From: Psychromonas sp. Urea-02u-13
GTDB lineage: Bacteria > Pseudomonadota > Gammaproteobacteria > Enterobacterales > Psychromonadaceae
Reading direction: 5' to 3'
DNA: 64,000 nt
Assembly: GCF_002835995.1 (NCBI RefSeq)
Contig: NZ_PJBZ01000044.1
Location: 1-64,000 of the forward strand
Below the pieces are notes generated by a model, which saw only the letters and a list, made by a program, of their open reading frames with translations, had not been told where the DNA came from and searched no databases. This document shows, piece after piece, positions 9,426 to 18,364 of the stretch (the first letter of the stretch is position 1; each line of letters opens with the position of its first letter). Made by a program: the position numbers and the translations under genes.

Positions 9426-10645
9426 TGGCTCTTTTTAAGTATGTAGGGCGAGATGCACAAGGAAACTCAGTCAAGGGAGAGGTTGAAGCAAGTTCGATAG
9501 ATACCGCTGCCGATCAAGTAATGCAAAAGGGGGTATTACCCTCTTCCATTAAAGAGAAAAAAGCAGGTGCTGAAAACCTGGATTTGAGTTTGATTTTTGC
9601 ATCTAAAGTAAATCCTTCTGATTTAATTGTATTTACGCGACAAATATACTCGTTAACCAAAGCGGGTATTCCTATTTTAAGAGCGATTAATGGCTTGGCA
9701 GAATCGACTCATTCCGTATTGTTAAGTGAGTCGTTGCAAGACGTATTAAACCGTATGCGTAACGGTTATTCACTTTCCGCTGCTATGGGGGCTCACCCGC
9801 GAGTCTTCTCTCAGCTTTATGTTTCACTGATTCAAGTGGGTGAAAATACCGGTCAGCTAGACCGCATTTTTTTACAGCTTTCTGAATATTTAGAACAAGA
9901 GATAGAAACACGTAAGCGCGTAAAAAGTGCAATGCGTTATCCAACCTTTGTATTAATCGCGCTCGCGGTGGCTATGGTCATCTTAAATATTTATGTGATC
10001 CCTACCTTTGCGGGTATGTTTGCAAAATTTCATGCTGAATTACCTTGGACAACACAGGTTTTACTTGGCACCTCCTCTTTCTTTGTCGATTATTGGCACC
10101 TCATGCTGATATTTTTAATCAGTGCTTTTATTGGTTTAAAGTTATGGCTAAATAGCCCGAAAGGCGCTTATTTATGGGATAAATGGAAACTCAAAATTCC
10201 CGTTGTTGGCAGTGTTATTGAGCGTTCATTGTTAGCGCGATTTTCACGTAGTTTTGCGATGATGCTCAGTGCGGGTGTGCCTCTTAATAACGCCTTATAT
10301 TTAATTGCCCATGCCGTGGATAATAATTATCTACAGGAAAAGATTTTAGCGATGCGCTCAGGTATTGAAGCAGGGGATCCGTTGCTAAAAACAGCAACCG
10401 CAGCTGGTTTGTTCACTCCTTTGGTATTACAAATGATTGCCGTTGGTGAAGAAACGGGTCAAGTTGATGAGTTACTTAACGAAGCCGCCGACTTTTATGA
10501 ACGTGAAGTGGATTATGAACTTAAGAATATGACTGCAAAAATAGAGCCTATTTTGATCTCAATTGTAGCGGGTATGGTATTGATTTTAGCATTAGGCATA
10601 TTTACGCCAATGTGGGACATGATGGGAGCAATGAAAGGTGGTTAA
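9425..10645 (+). CDS. mshG: MSHA inner-membrane platform protein MshG (GspF/PilC-like)
   Basis: A 406-residue polytopic protein with two copies of the T2SSF domain. The first contains LIVFTRQIYSLTKAGIP and GENTGQLD; the second contains SFAMMLSAGVPL and GEETGQVDE. Hydrophobic helices lie at about 171-193, 217-239 and near the C terminus (ISIVAGMVLILALGIF). It is the membrane platform on which MshE acts. In Vibrio and Shewanella mshG is followed by mshF and the pilin genes mshB, mshA, mshC and mshD; here a patatin gene overlaps its end instead. Confidence 0.92.
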   Translation: MALFKYVGRDAQGNSVKGEVEASSIDTAADQVMQKGVLPSSIKEKKAGAENLDLSLIFASKVNPSDLIVFTRQIYSLTKAGIPILRAINGLAESTHSVLLSESLQDVLNRMRNGYSLSAAMGAHPRVFSQLYVSLIQVGENTGQLDRIFLQLSEYLEQEIETRKRVKSAMRYPTFVLIALAVAMVILNIYVIPTFAGMFAKFHAELPWTTQVLLGTSSFFVDYWHLMLIFLISAFIGLKLWLNSPKGAYLWDKWKLKIPVVGSVIERSLLARFSRSFAMMLSAGVPLNNALYLIAHAVDNNYLQEKILAMRSGIEAGDPLLKTATAAGLFTPLVLQMIAVGEETGQVDELLNEAADFYEREVDYELKNMTAKIEPILISIVAGMVLILALGIFTPMWDMMGAMKGG

Positions 10646-12881
10646 GTTGGTTAGGCATTATTTGATTTTTGTTTGTTTGGTGAGTCTTTCATTTTCGGCA
10701 GTATCTCGCTCTAAAGTTGGCTTAGTACTCAGTGGTGGTGGTGCAAAAGGCGCTGCTCATATTGGTGTTTTAAAGGTATTAGAAGCCAATAATGTGCCTA
10801 TCGATTATATCGTAGGTACCAGTATTGGTTCTTATATTGGTGGCTGGTATGCGCTGGGTTATAGCCCAGATCAAATCCAAGAGATCATGTTTAATACTAA
10901 TTGGGATAAAGGCTATTCTGATTTTATCCCACGTGAAGAGCTTCTCTACGAAGATAAACAACTGCGCGATAAATACAATATCACCTTACGTTTAGGTTAT
11001 AGCGAAGGTAAATTGAAAATGCCATCGGGACTACTTTTAGGCCAGTCGGCTTTACAACTGTTAAAGCTTTCCACGGATGCCGTGGGGGTTTTTGAAAGCT
11101 TTGATGATCTTGCTATTCCCTATCGCGCAGTGGCGACTGATATTAGTAGCTCAAAAGCGGTCGTTTTAAGCAGTGGCAGTATTACCCAAGCAATGAAAGC
11201 TTCTTCAACCGTACCAGGTGCACTTGAGCCGATTGAAATAGATGGCAAGTTACTCGTTGATGGCGGTATTGTTAATAATATGCCCGTTGATGTGGCGCGT
11301 GCAATGGGCGCTGATATTATTATTGCCGTTGATATTGGCTCTCCTTTATTAGATAAAAAGCAAATTAATAGCACTGTGGATGTGCTTAGTCAGCTATCAA
11401 ATATTCTGACTATCACTACGACAAACAATCAAAAGTTATTACTTGAAGAACAAGATATTTTGATTAGACCTGATATCGCCGATCTTAGTACAACTGACTT
11501 TTCAATTCTTGATATTGCCCTAGAAAAGGGTGAGCAAGCGGCCTTAGATAACCAATACCAAATTGCTCAACTGGCAGTAACTGACAAAGAATTTGAGCAA
11601 TACCTATTTGCTAAAAAACAAAAAAGCAGAGCTTGGATACAACCTCTTTTTCAACCTGTGATCGCCATCGAATACGACAATAAATCTAAAGTGGATCAGT
11701 CTATTATTAGTAAGCATTTTGCCGTTGAAATTGGTGAGGTAGTGACAAAAGAGCAATTAGAAGAGGCGATTCAACGGGTTTATGCACTTGATCGTTTTGA
11801 TTATGTTAACGCAGAGTTTAAAGATTCGATGCAAGGGCGCACGGTAGTATTAACCACAAAAGAAAAATCATGGGGGCCGAACTATCTTCATTTTGGTTTT
11901 GATTGGCAGGGCGATTTTTCAAATACCTCAATGATCTCATTTGATATCGCTTATCTATTAACAGACCTTACTGATAATGGAGGCAGCTGGAAAAACGAAC
12001 TGTCTATCGGCTGGGAAAGTCAGATTGCGACTGAGTTTTATCAACCCCTTAATGAACAACAAAGCCTATTTTCTCGAAGCCGTGTACAGTATAAAGAGGA
12101 AAAGTTTGCGGAAAATGAATTCAATACCAACCAACAGCGCCCCGAATTACGTAATCGCTTTCTCGAGTTACGCTTAGGTTTAGGTTACCACTACAACGAT
12201 TATGGCATCGCTGAGTTTGGTTTTGTGGGGGAGTTGGGGGAAGTGCGCTTCGAAAGTTCAACTTATGAACCTTTGGAGTATGACTCTCTAGGCGCTTATA
12301 TGTCACTAGGCTACGACACTTTAAATAGTATTAACTTTCCAACTAAAGGAAATAAAATTCTCTTTGAGGTCTACGCACGCCAAGATGATTACCTGCACAG
12401 CGAGTTTGATAATCAAGATGATTTATCCATTGAAGTGACCCTTGATTGGCGTGGTGCCCTCGGTTTAGGTCATCATACCTTTGTGGGGATTTCTTCATTT
12501 TCTACGGTACTCAGCGATAATGATTTTTCTATTCGTTACTCTGAATTAGGCGGATTTTTAAATCTATCGGGTTACCAAAAAGATGCCTTAATAGGCGCGC
12601 ATAAAGCATTTGCCGCCTTAGTTTATCAGTACGACTTAGGAAGAGAGATTCCTGGCGGTACAGGACTACCTCTTTATCTTGGTACTAGTATTGAGGCGGG
12701 TAATGTATGGCAATTAAAAGAGTCGATGAGTCTTGATGAAATGGTCACCTCAGGTAGTGTCTATTTAGGCACTGATACCAGTTTTGGCCCTGCTGTTATT
12801 GGTGTGGGTTATGCGACGAGTTTTGGTTATTACGAAGAAGATGAAGTCACTGTATTTTTCTCTCTAGGGAAGAATTGGTAA
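10638..12881 (+). CDS. Patatin-like phospholipase with C-terminal beta-barrel (PlpD-like, type Vd)
   Basis: A 747-residue protein with a signal peptide (about 1-21), a patatin lipase domain (about 26-330), a POTRA-like segment (about 340-410) and an outer-membrane 16-strand type barrel to the C terminus, which ends in an aromatic residue (KNW). Catalytic features are intact: oxyanion loop GGGAKGAAHIG (33-43), nucleophile Ser62 in GTSIGS, and Asp208 in DGG. The architecture is that of PlpD of Pseudomonas aeruginosa, a type Vd autotransporter with phospholipase A1 activity. GTG 10638 overlaps the end of mshG by eight bases, so it is probably co-transcribed with the pilus genes. Whether the passenger is released cannot be seen. 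Confidence 0.88.
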   Translation: MVKLVRHYLIFVCLVSLSFSAVSRSKVGLVLSGGGAKGAAHIGVLKVLEANNVPIDYIVGTSIGSYIGGWYALGYSPDQIQEIMFNTNWDKGYSDFIPREELLYEDKQLRDKYNITLRLGYSEGKLKMPSGLLLGQSALQLLKLSTDAVGVFESFDDLAIPYRAVATDISSSKAVVLSSGSITQAMKASSTVPGALEPIEIDGKLLVDGGIVNNMPVDVARAMGADIIIAVDIGSPLLDKKQINSTVDVLSQLSNILTITTTNNQKLLLEEQDILIRPDIADLSTTDFSILDIALEKGEQAALDNQYQIAQLAVTDKEFEQYLFAKKQKSRAWIQPLFQPVIAIEYDNKSKVDQSIISKHFAVEIGEVVTKEQLEEAIQRVYALDRFDYVNAEFKDSMQGRTVVLTTKEKSWGPNYLHFGFDWQGDFSNTSMISFDIAYLLTDLTDNGGSWKNELSIGWESQIATEFYQPLNEQQSLFSRSRVQYKEEKFAENEFNTNQQRPELRNRFLELRLGLGYHYNDYGIAEFGFVGELGEVRFESSTYEPLEYDSLGAYMSLGYDTLNSINFPTKGNKILFEVYARQDDYLHSEFDNQDDLSIEVTLDWRGALGLGHHTFVGISSFSTVLSDNDFSIRYSELGGFLNLSGYQKDALIGAHKAFAALVYQYDLGREIPGGTGLPLYLGTSIEAGNVWQLKESMSLDEMVTSGSVYLGTDTSFGPAVIGVGYATSFGYYEEDEVTVFFSLGKNW

Positions 12882-12890
12882 AAGGAGTTA

Positions 12891-12981
12891 ATAGCTATCA
12901 GCCATCAGTTAAAAGAAAGTTCCTCGTTTCAGAATAGGTTACCTGGAACGAGGAAAGCTGACAGCTTATGACTGACAGCTA
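12891..12981. repeat. Long imperfect palindrome between convergent genes
   Basis: Inner arms TTCCTCGTTTC (12920-12930) and GGAACGAGGAA (12945-12955) pair with one mismatch. Outer arms starting ATAGCTATCAG (12891) and ending CTGACAGCTAT (12972-12982) also pair imperfectly, so the whole 90-bp block can fold into one long hairpin. It lies between the stops of the patatin gene and lipA and probably acts as a two-way terminator. The outer arms resemble short repeats found after amtB and lapB. Confidence 0.6.
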
Positions 12982-12985
12982 TAAT

Positions 12986-13954
12986 TTATTTTACTTCTTG
13001 ACCTGATGCTTGTAAGTCAGCATGGTATGAAGAGCGTACTAACGGTCCACACGCTGCATGTTCAAAGCCTAATGCTCTTGCTTTTAATCCAAGCTCATCA
13101 AACTCAGCAGGCGGTACGTAGCGTTCAACGGCTAAATGGTTAAGGCTAGGTTGTAAGTATTGACCTAGTGTCAGCATTGTTACGCCATGTGCGTGAAGAT
13201 CTACTAATACTTCTTCAATCTCTGCATTCGTTTCACCCAATCCCATCATAAGACCTGATTTTGTTGGCACTTCTGGATGCTGTTCTTTGAATTTTTTCAG
13301 CAGTTGTAATGACCACTTGTAGTCAGCACCTGGACGAACCTGTTTGTATAAATGTGGCGCTGTTTCAAGGTTATGGTTAAACACGTCTGGTACATCATTT
13401 TCAAAACACGCTAATGCTTTATCCATACGCCCTTTAAAGTCAGGTACGAGGATTTCAATTTTGATGGTTGGATTCAATAGGCGAATTTCACGAATACAAT
13501 CTGCAAAATGCTGTGCACCACCATCGCGCAAATCATCGCGGTCAACAGAAGTGATAACCACATATTTAAGTTTCATATCTCTGATCGTTTCAGCCAATTT
13601 TATCGGCTCATCAGTATCAACGGCTAAGGGTTTACCATGGCCAACATCGCAGAATGGGCAACGTCGAGTACAGATTTCACCTAAAATCATAAAGGTTGCT
13701 GTGCCATGGTTAAAACATTCGTTTAAGTTAGGGCAAGAAGCTTCTTCACAAACAGAGTGTAATTTGTTTTTACGCAGTGCTTTTTTAATCTCTGCAACAC
13801 GGGTGTTGTCAGATCTTAATTTTATTTTCATCCAAGCAGGTTTTTTTAATACCGTGTGTTTATCCGATGGAATCACTTTAATAGGGATATGAGAAAGTTT
13901 ATCGGCATCGCGTAGTTTTTTACCGGCGGTAAGTTGGCTAGGTTTATTACTCAT
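12986..13954 (-). CDS. lipA: Lipoyl synthase LipA
   Basis: A 322-residue radical SAM enzyme that inserts two sulfur atoms into octanoyl groups on lipoyl domains. Both iron-sulfur clusters are visible: the auxiliary cluster cysteines 69, 74 and 80 ([12 protein letters not shown]) and the radical SAM CX3CX2C at 95, 99 and 102 (CTRRCPFC). I chose ATG 13954 (MSNKPSQL) because AGAGAG lies eight bases upstream; a GTG at 13963 is possible. The start overlaps the lipB stop by eight bases, as expected for a coupled lipB-lipA pair. Confidence 0.95.
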   Translation of the reverse strand: MSNKPSQLTAGKKLRDADKLSHIPIKVIPSDKHTVLKKPAWMKIKLRSDNTRVAEIKKALRKNKLHSVCEEASCPNLNECFNHGTATFMILGEICTRRCPFCDVGHGKPLAVDTDEPIKLAETIRDMKLKYVVITSVDRDDLRDGGAQHFADCIREIRLLNPTIKIEILVPDFKGRMDKALACFENDVPDVFNHNLETAPHLYKQVRPGADYKWSLQLLKKFKEQHPEVPTKSGLMMGLGETNAEIEEVLVDLHAHGVTMLTLGQYLQPSLNHLAVERYVPPAEFDELGLKARALGFEHAACGPLVRSSYHADLQASGQEVK

Positions 13955-14597
13955 GGAAAACACTCTCTATTTGTGAATATTGCAATTGTTGGTTCATCTT
14001 TTCTATTAATAACGGAGCAAGTGCTATTGCACTGAGGTTGATTCCCTCATCTTTGCATTGCGTCATTGCAAGCCCTGCATAACCACAGGGATTGATTTGT
14101 AGGAAAGGGGAAAGGTCCATATCAACATTTAAGGCTAAGCCATGAAATGAACAACCTCGGCGGATTTTTAATCCCAGCGATGCTATTTTTTTATCGTTAA
14201 CATAAACACCCGGCGCATCCGCTTTAGCAAATGCGCTGATATTATAACTCTTTAATAGGTCGATGATACCCTGCTCAATAATAGTCACCAAGCTACGCAC
14301 GTTAAAATCTTTACGGCGGATATTGATAAGCAGATAAACAATTAATTGCCCAGGACCGTGGTAAGTAATTTGGCCTCCACGATCACTTTTTACAACGGGG
14401 ATTTGGGTTTGTTGTAAAAGATGTTCTGCTTTACCTGCTATACCTTGAGTAAATACAGCGGGGTGTTCAACCACCCAAATTTCATCCAACGTATTTTCAT
14501 CACGCAGATTAGTAAAGTCACTCATCGCTTGCCACGTTTCAAGGTAGGGCTGTTGCCCTAAATAACGCAAGGTGAGTTTTTTTGCTAAGTTTGTCAT
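13947..14597 (-). CDS. lipB: Octanoyl-[ACP]:protein octanoyltransferase LipB
   Basis: A 216-residue transferase that moves octanoate from acyl carrier protein to lipoyl domains, giving the substrate of LipA. Family motifs include [21 protein letters not shown] (substrate-binding), [12 protein letters not shown] with the catalytic lysine, FHGLALNV, and [13 protein letters not shown] with the catalytic cysteine. It is flanked by ybeD upstream (seven-base gap) and lipA downstream (overlap), the same order as in Escherichia coli. Confidence 0.95.
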   Translation of the reverse strand: MTNLAKKLTLRYLGQQPYLETWQAMSDFTNLRDENTLDEIWVVEHPAVFTQGIAGKAEHLLQQTQIPVVKSDRGGQITYHGPGQLIVYLLINIRRKDFNVRSLVTIIEQGIIDLLKSYNISAFAKADAPGVYVNDKKIASLGLKIRRGCSFHGLALNVDMDLSPFLQINPCGYAGLAMTQCKDEGINLSAIALAPLLIEKMNQQLQYSQIESVFHE

Positions 14598-14604
14598 TAT
14601 CTAA

Positions 14605-14874
14605 TTACAGAATATAACGGACAGATTCGAGGTTGTTGAGTTCATTATAGATAGCCTCAATCTGCTCTTTAGAAGTCACTGTTACCGGCACACTCAGTGC
14701 TTGGTAAGTGCCTTTTGAGCTTGGTTTGACGGTTGGTGCATAATCACCCGGCGCATTTTTTTGAATAACAGTTAATACTTCTCCCATTAATTCAGGTCCT
14801 GAAACGCCCATTACTTTAAAAGCAAAAACGCAGGGGAAATCTAATAGTTGATCAAAGTGGGTGTTAAGTTCCAT
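14605..14874 (-). CDS. ybeD: DUF493 family protein YbeD
   Basis: An 89-residue protein of the YbeD/DUF493 family, small ACT-like alpha/beta proteins of unknown biochemical role. It contains FDQLLDFPCVFAFKVMG and ends in NNLESVRYIL, both typical of the family. It sits between dacA and lipB, as in enteric bacteria. The strong terminator just upstream suggests that most ybeD transcription starts near its own ATG or by readthrough. Confidence 0.9.
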   Translation of the reverse strand: MELNTHFDQLLDFPCVFAFKVMGVSGPELMGEVLTVIQKNAPGDYAPTVKPSSKGTYQALSVPVTVTSKEQIEAIYNELNNLESVRYIL

Positions 14875-14883
14875 GGAAACTCC

Positions 14884-14916
14884 AAAAATAAAAAAGTGAG
14901 GCCAAATGCCTCACTT
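14884..14916 (-). terminator. Rho-independent terminator after dacA
   Basis: On the reverse strand, a perfect nine-base stem AAGTGAGGC/GCCTCACTT with a five-base loop (14894-14916) is followed by a T-rich run (A-rich 14884-14895 on the forward strand). It lies just after the dacA stop and before ybeD. Confidence 0.9.
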
Positions 14917-14943
14917 CGTAATGGTTATTATATGGGGATTAAT

Positions 14944-16101
14944 TTACCCAAACCAACCAATAAAGAGTAATTTAATGTAATCAATTAATTGACTGAATAA
15001 ACCACCTTCTTCAACGGTCTCAAGCGCAATAAGATCATAAGTTGCAACACTCTCATCAGAGAAAGAGTAATTTACTTGACCCACTACGTCGCCTTTTTGA
15101 ACCGGTGCACGTAGTTCATTTGTTATTACAAAATCTGCTTGTAAGTTTTTAGTTTGACCACGTGGCAAAGTGATAGGTGTATCAACAGCAACGCCTAAAC
15201 GGATCATCTCTTGAGAACCCATCCAAATACGCTCTGTTGCCAGTTGCTCGCCCGCTTTATAAGGTGTCATTGTTTCAAAGAAACGGAATCCCCAGTTAAG
15301 CAATTTTTTGCTTTCTACCTTACGTGCAGAGTCTGATTTTGTACCCATAACCACACTGATTAAACGCATATCATCTTTTGTTGCTGATGATACTAAGCTG
15401 TAACCCGCTGCATTTGTATGACCCGTTTTAATCCCATCTACATTAAGGCTTTTATCCCATAACAAACCGTTACGGTTGTATTGCACGATACCGTTATATT
15501 TGAATGATTTTTCGCTGTAGATGCGGTATTCCTCTGGCACATCAGTAATAAGTGCTTTTGCTAGAATTGCCATATCAACGGGTGTTGTGTAATGCTCTTC
15601 AGAATGCAAACCATGACTATTTACAAAATGAGTATTATTCATACCCAGTTGTAATGCCCATGAATTCATTAAATCAGCAAATGCGCTTTCACTTCCTGCG
15701 ATGTGTTCAGCCATTGCAACACAAGCATCATTGCCTGATTGCACGATGATGCCACGATTTAAATCTGCGACTGTGACTTCTTTACCCACTTCAATAAACA
15801 TTTTTGAAGAATCAGGGTAATTTTTAGACCATGCATTCTCAGAAATAGTTACTTTGTCGTCAGGGCTTAAATTACCTTGTTTGATCTCTTGTCCGATGAT
15901 GTAGCTGGTCATCATTTTAGTCAAACTTGCAGGTGCAAGCATTTTTTCACTGTTGTTTTCTGAAAGTACCTTACCAGATGCAAAATCAACTAATAAGTAA
16001 CCTTTTGCTGCGATAGCGGGGGCGTTTGGAATCACTCGAGGTGCCGCTAGCACGTTAAAACTGAGGGCGAAAGTGATAAGCAATAGGCTTATTTTTTTCA
16101 T
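14944..16101 (-). CDS. dacA: D-alanyl-D-alanine carboxypeptidase (penicillin-binding protein 5 type)
   Basis: A 385-residue periplasmic serine peptidase that trims the terminal D-alanine from peptidoglycan stem peptides. A signal peptide ends near ALSFNVLAA (about residue 20). Active-site motifs are intact: SLTK with Ser59, SGN at 122-124 and KTG at 225-227. A C-terminal amphipathic anchor is suggested by the last 15 residues (LIDYIKLLFIGWFG), as in E. coli PBP5. It is divergent from glnK and has its own terminator. Confidence 0.95.
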   Translation of the reverse strand: MKKISLLLITFALSFNVLAAPRVIPNAPAIAAKGYLLVDFASGKVLSENNSEKMLAPASLTKMMTSYIIGQEIKQGNLSPDDKVTISENAWSKNYPDSSKMFIEVGKEVTVADLNRGIIVQSGNDACVAMAEHIAGSESAFADLMNSWALQLGMNNTHFVNSHGLHSEEHYTTPVDMAILAKALITDVPEEYRIYSEKSFKYNGIVQYNRNGLLWDKSLNVDGIKTGHTNAAGYSLVSSATKDDMRLISVVMGTKSDSARKVESKKLLNWGFRFFETMTPYKAGEQLATERIWMGSQEMIRLGVAVDTPITLPRGQTKNLQADFVITNELRAPVQKGDVVGQVNYSFSDESVATYDLIALETVEEGGLFSQLIDYIKLLFIGWFG

Positions 16102-16246
16102 CTGTTTTACCTTTGAATTAATGGAATATAAAAATGTGTCAGCACTATAACGTGCTAGACGTAGGATGGAAATTAAATTCTTTAGTCATCGCATTGTCAT
16201 AAAAGTTCCGCTGGATCTATTTTAGTGCACACAGGGGAACTTAAGC

Positions 16247-16261
16247 GCACCAACTTAGTGC
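16247..16261 (+). promoter_or_regulatory. Putative NtrC binding site upstream of glnK
   Basis: GCACCAACTTAGTGC is an inverted repeat GCAC-N7-GTGC, very close to the well-known NtrC site in front of E. coli glnA (GCACCAACATGGTGC). It lies about 77 bases upstream of the -24 element of the glnK sigma-54 promoter, a normal enhancer distance. A further GTGCAC half-site is at 16225-16230. Confidence 0.75.
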
Positions 16262-16323
16262 ATGAATAGGTTTCGATTAAATAAAAAAATCATAAGCGTT
16301 TGTTTTGTATCAATTTATTTTTA

Positions 16324-16339
16324 TGGCACGTTAATTGTA
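16324..16339 (+). promoter_or_regulatory. Putative sigma-54 promoter of glnK-amtB
   Basis: TGGCAC-N5-TTGTA at 16324-16339 matches the sigma-54 consensus TGGCAC-N5-TTGCA in all but one base. Predicted start of transcription is near 16350, about 45 bases before the glnK ATG. Nitrogen-limitation control by NtrC is inferred from this plus the upstream site. Confidence 0.75.
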
Positions 16340-16361
16340 AATACTTCATTACATAAAGTAG

Positions 16362-16733
<372 letters not shown>

Positions 16734-16924
16734 TTAATTAGGCCATCGCCATTTAGGCTATGTTCAAAATAAAGCTTCAGTTATCTGACGATAACCGTGT
16801 TGAAAAATGCTCATTTAAACTATTAAACTGCGCTTTTTCGCTTTGAACTAAGCATAAATGACTTAACCTTGAATAATGACACTCAGGGTAATAAAAAATA
16901 GAATTTTATAAAAAGGAAAATAAC
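16734..16924 (+). other. Intergenic region between glnK and amtB
   Basis: A 191-bp gap with no coding potential. It is longer than usual for a glnK-amtB pair. I see no clear promoter or full hairpin; AAAAAGGAAA just before the amtB ATG is the ribosome site. It may hold a processing site or weak terminator that sets the glnK to amtB ratio. Confidence 0.35.
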
Positions 16925-18142
16925 ATGGAAAATACAGTTACTGAACTTAGATTCGCACTCGATACATTTTACTTTTTAATGTCAGGTGTCTTGGTTATGT
17001 GGATGGCCGCCGGTTTTGCTATGTTAGAAGCAGGGCTTGTTCGTTCTAAAAATACCACTGAAATTTTAACTAAAAATATCGTCTTATATGCCATCGCTTG
17101 TACCATGTTCTTATTGGTCGGTTATAACATTATGTATGTTGATAATATAGAAGGTGGTTGGTTACCTTCATTTGGTGCGTTGATTGGTACACAAGCTGCC
17201 GGCGCAGACCATTCTTTAGAGTCTGACTTTTTCTTCCAAGTTGTTTTTGTTGCAACGGCGATGTCGATTGTCTCAGGGGCGGTTGCTGAGCGTATGAAGT
17301 TATGGGCTTTCTTGATTTTCACTGTGGTATTAACGGCCTTTATCTATCCAATACAAGGTTACTGGAGCTGGGGTGGTGGTTTTTTAAGTGCCGCTGGTTT
17401 CTCTGATTTCGCAGGTTCTGGCATTGTGCATATGGCGGGGGCTGCAGCGGCACTTGCAGCGGTTATTCTACTTGGTGCACGTAAAGGTAAATACGGTAAA
17501 AACGGTGCTATCCAACCAATTCCTGGTTCAAACATGCCATTAGCGACTTTAGGTACGTTTATTCTTTGGATGGGCTGGTTTGGCTTTAACGGTGGTTCAC
17601 AACTACTTATTTCGGATGCAGAAAATGCAACTGCAGTAGGTCTTATCTTTGTTAATACCAATGCTTCTGCCGCTACAGGTGCAATTGCGGCGCTGCTTGT
17701 GAGTAAATTGAAATGGGGTAAAGCGGATTTAACTATGATCTTAAATGGTGCATTAGCGGGTCTTGTTGCGATAACGGCGGATCCATTATCTCCATCGCCA
17801 CTTTTTGCTGCTGGTATTGGCGCAGTCGCTGGTGTGATTGCGGTATACAGTATTATTACCTTTGATAAATTGAAGTTAGACGATCCCGTTGGTGCTTTGT
17901 CTGTACATGGTGTTTGTGGCCTATTTGGTTTATTAGTAGTACCACTTTCAAACGATGGCGCTTCATTTGGTGCGCAGTTATTTGGCGCCGCGGTTATCTT
18001 CGGTTTTGTATTTGCTAGCTCATGGATTGTGTGGAGTATCATCAAAGTAACCATGGGAATCCGTGTCACAGCGGAAGAAGAAGAAACAGGTATGGATTTA
18101 CATGACTGTGGTTTGGAAGCATATCCAGAGTTTACTGACTAG
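16925..18142 (+). CDS. amtB: Ammonium transporter AmtB
   Basis: A 405-residue polytopic membrane protein of the Amt/MEP/Rh family with about eleven hydrophobic helices. Conserved features include GFAMLEAGLVRSKN near the N terminus, the pore histidines in SGIVHMAGA and ALSVHGVCG, and FGFNGGSQL. No cleavable signal peptide is apparent, unlike E. coli AmtB. It conducts ammonia or ammonium and is regulated by GlnK binding at the cytoplasmic face. It is followed by a strong terminator. Confidence 0.95.
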   Translation: MENTVTELRFALDTFYFLMSGVLVMWMAAGFAMLEAGLVRSKNTTEILTKNIVLYAIACTMFLLVGYNIMYVDNIEGGWLPSFGALIGTQAAGADHSLESDFFFQVVFVATAMSIVSGAVAERMKLWAFLIFTVVLTAFIYPIQGYWSWGGGFLSAAGFSDFAGSGIVHMAGAAAALAAVILLGARKGKYGKNGAIQPIPGSNMPLATLGTFILWMGWFGFNGGSQLLISDAENATAVGLIFVNTNASAATGAIAALLVSKLKWGKADLTMILNGALAGLVAITADPLSPSPLFAAGIGAVAGVIAVYSIITFDKLKLDDPVGALSVHGVCGLFGLLVVPLSNDGASFGAQLFGAAVIFGFVFASSWIVWSIIKVTMGIRVTAEEEETGMDLHDCGLEAYPEFTD

Positions 18143-18152
18143 TTGTTAGTAA

Positions 18153-18170
18153 ACAGCTGTTAGTTATTAG
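18153..18170 (+). repeat. Short dispersed repeat copy after amtB
   Basis: ACAGCTGTTAGTTATTAG here differs from bases 58611-58628 (TCAGCTGTCAGTTATTAG) at two positions. Related arms also occur in the palindrome at 12891-12981. All three copies lie just after a stop codon. Confidence 0.45.
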
Positions 18171-18191
18171 TTTGGTATGATGCCAATATAG

Positions 18192-18226
18192 AAAGCCTGG
18201 CCATGAAAGTGGTCAGGCTTTTTTAT
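18192..18226 (+). terminator. Rho-independent terminator after amtB
   Basis: Stem AAGCCTGGCCA/TGGTCAGGCTT (18193-18220, one G-T pair) with a six-base loop, followed by TTTTTATTT. It ends the glnK-amtB operon. Confidence 0.9.
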
Positions 18227-18364
18227 TTAAAATGGAAAATGCCTAGCCAGCTTAAATTACAAAATTGAATAACAAGGGTTGCTATCATTTTCAAGGCATC
18301 TATTATAGAAAGTAAGTAGAACTGGCCGTTATTGTTGGTTTCTGGATAATAAAAAGGAAATGTT

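Noticed and set aside
13344-13892. 182-codon forward frame opposite lipA
   Set aside because: The reverse strand encodes intact LipA with all cluster cysteines; the forward frame shows no domain or ribosome site.
17359-18069. Long open frame on the reverse strand opposite amtB (236 codons)
   Set aside because: It mirrors amtB, lacks a ribosome site and has a Pro/Ala/Thr-rich composition typical of an antisense shadow of a membrane protein gene.
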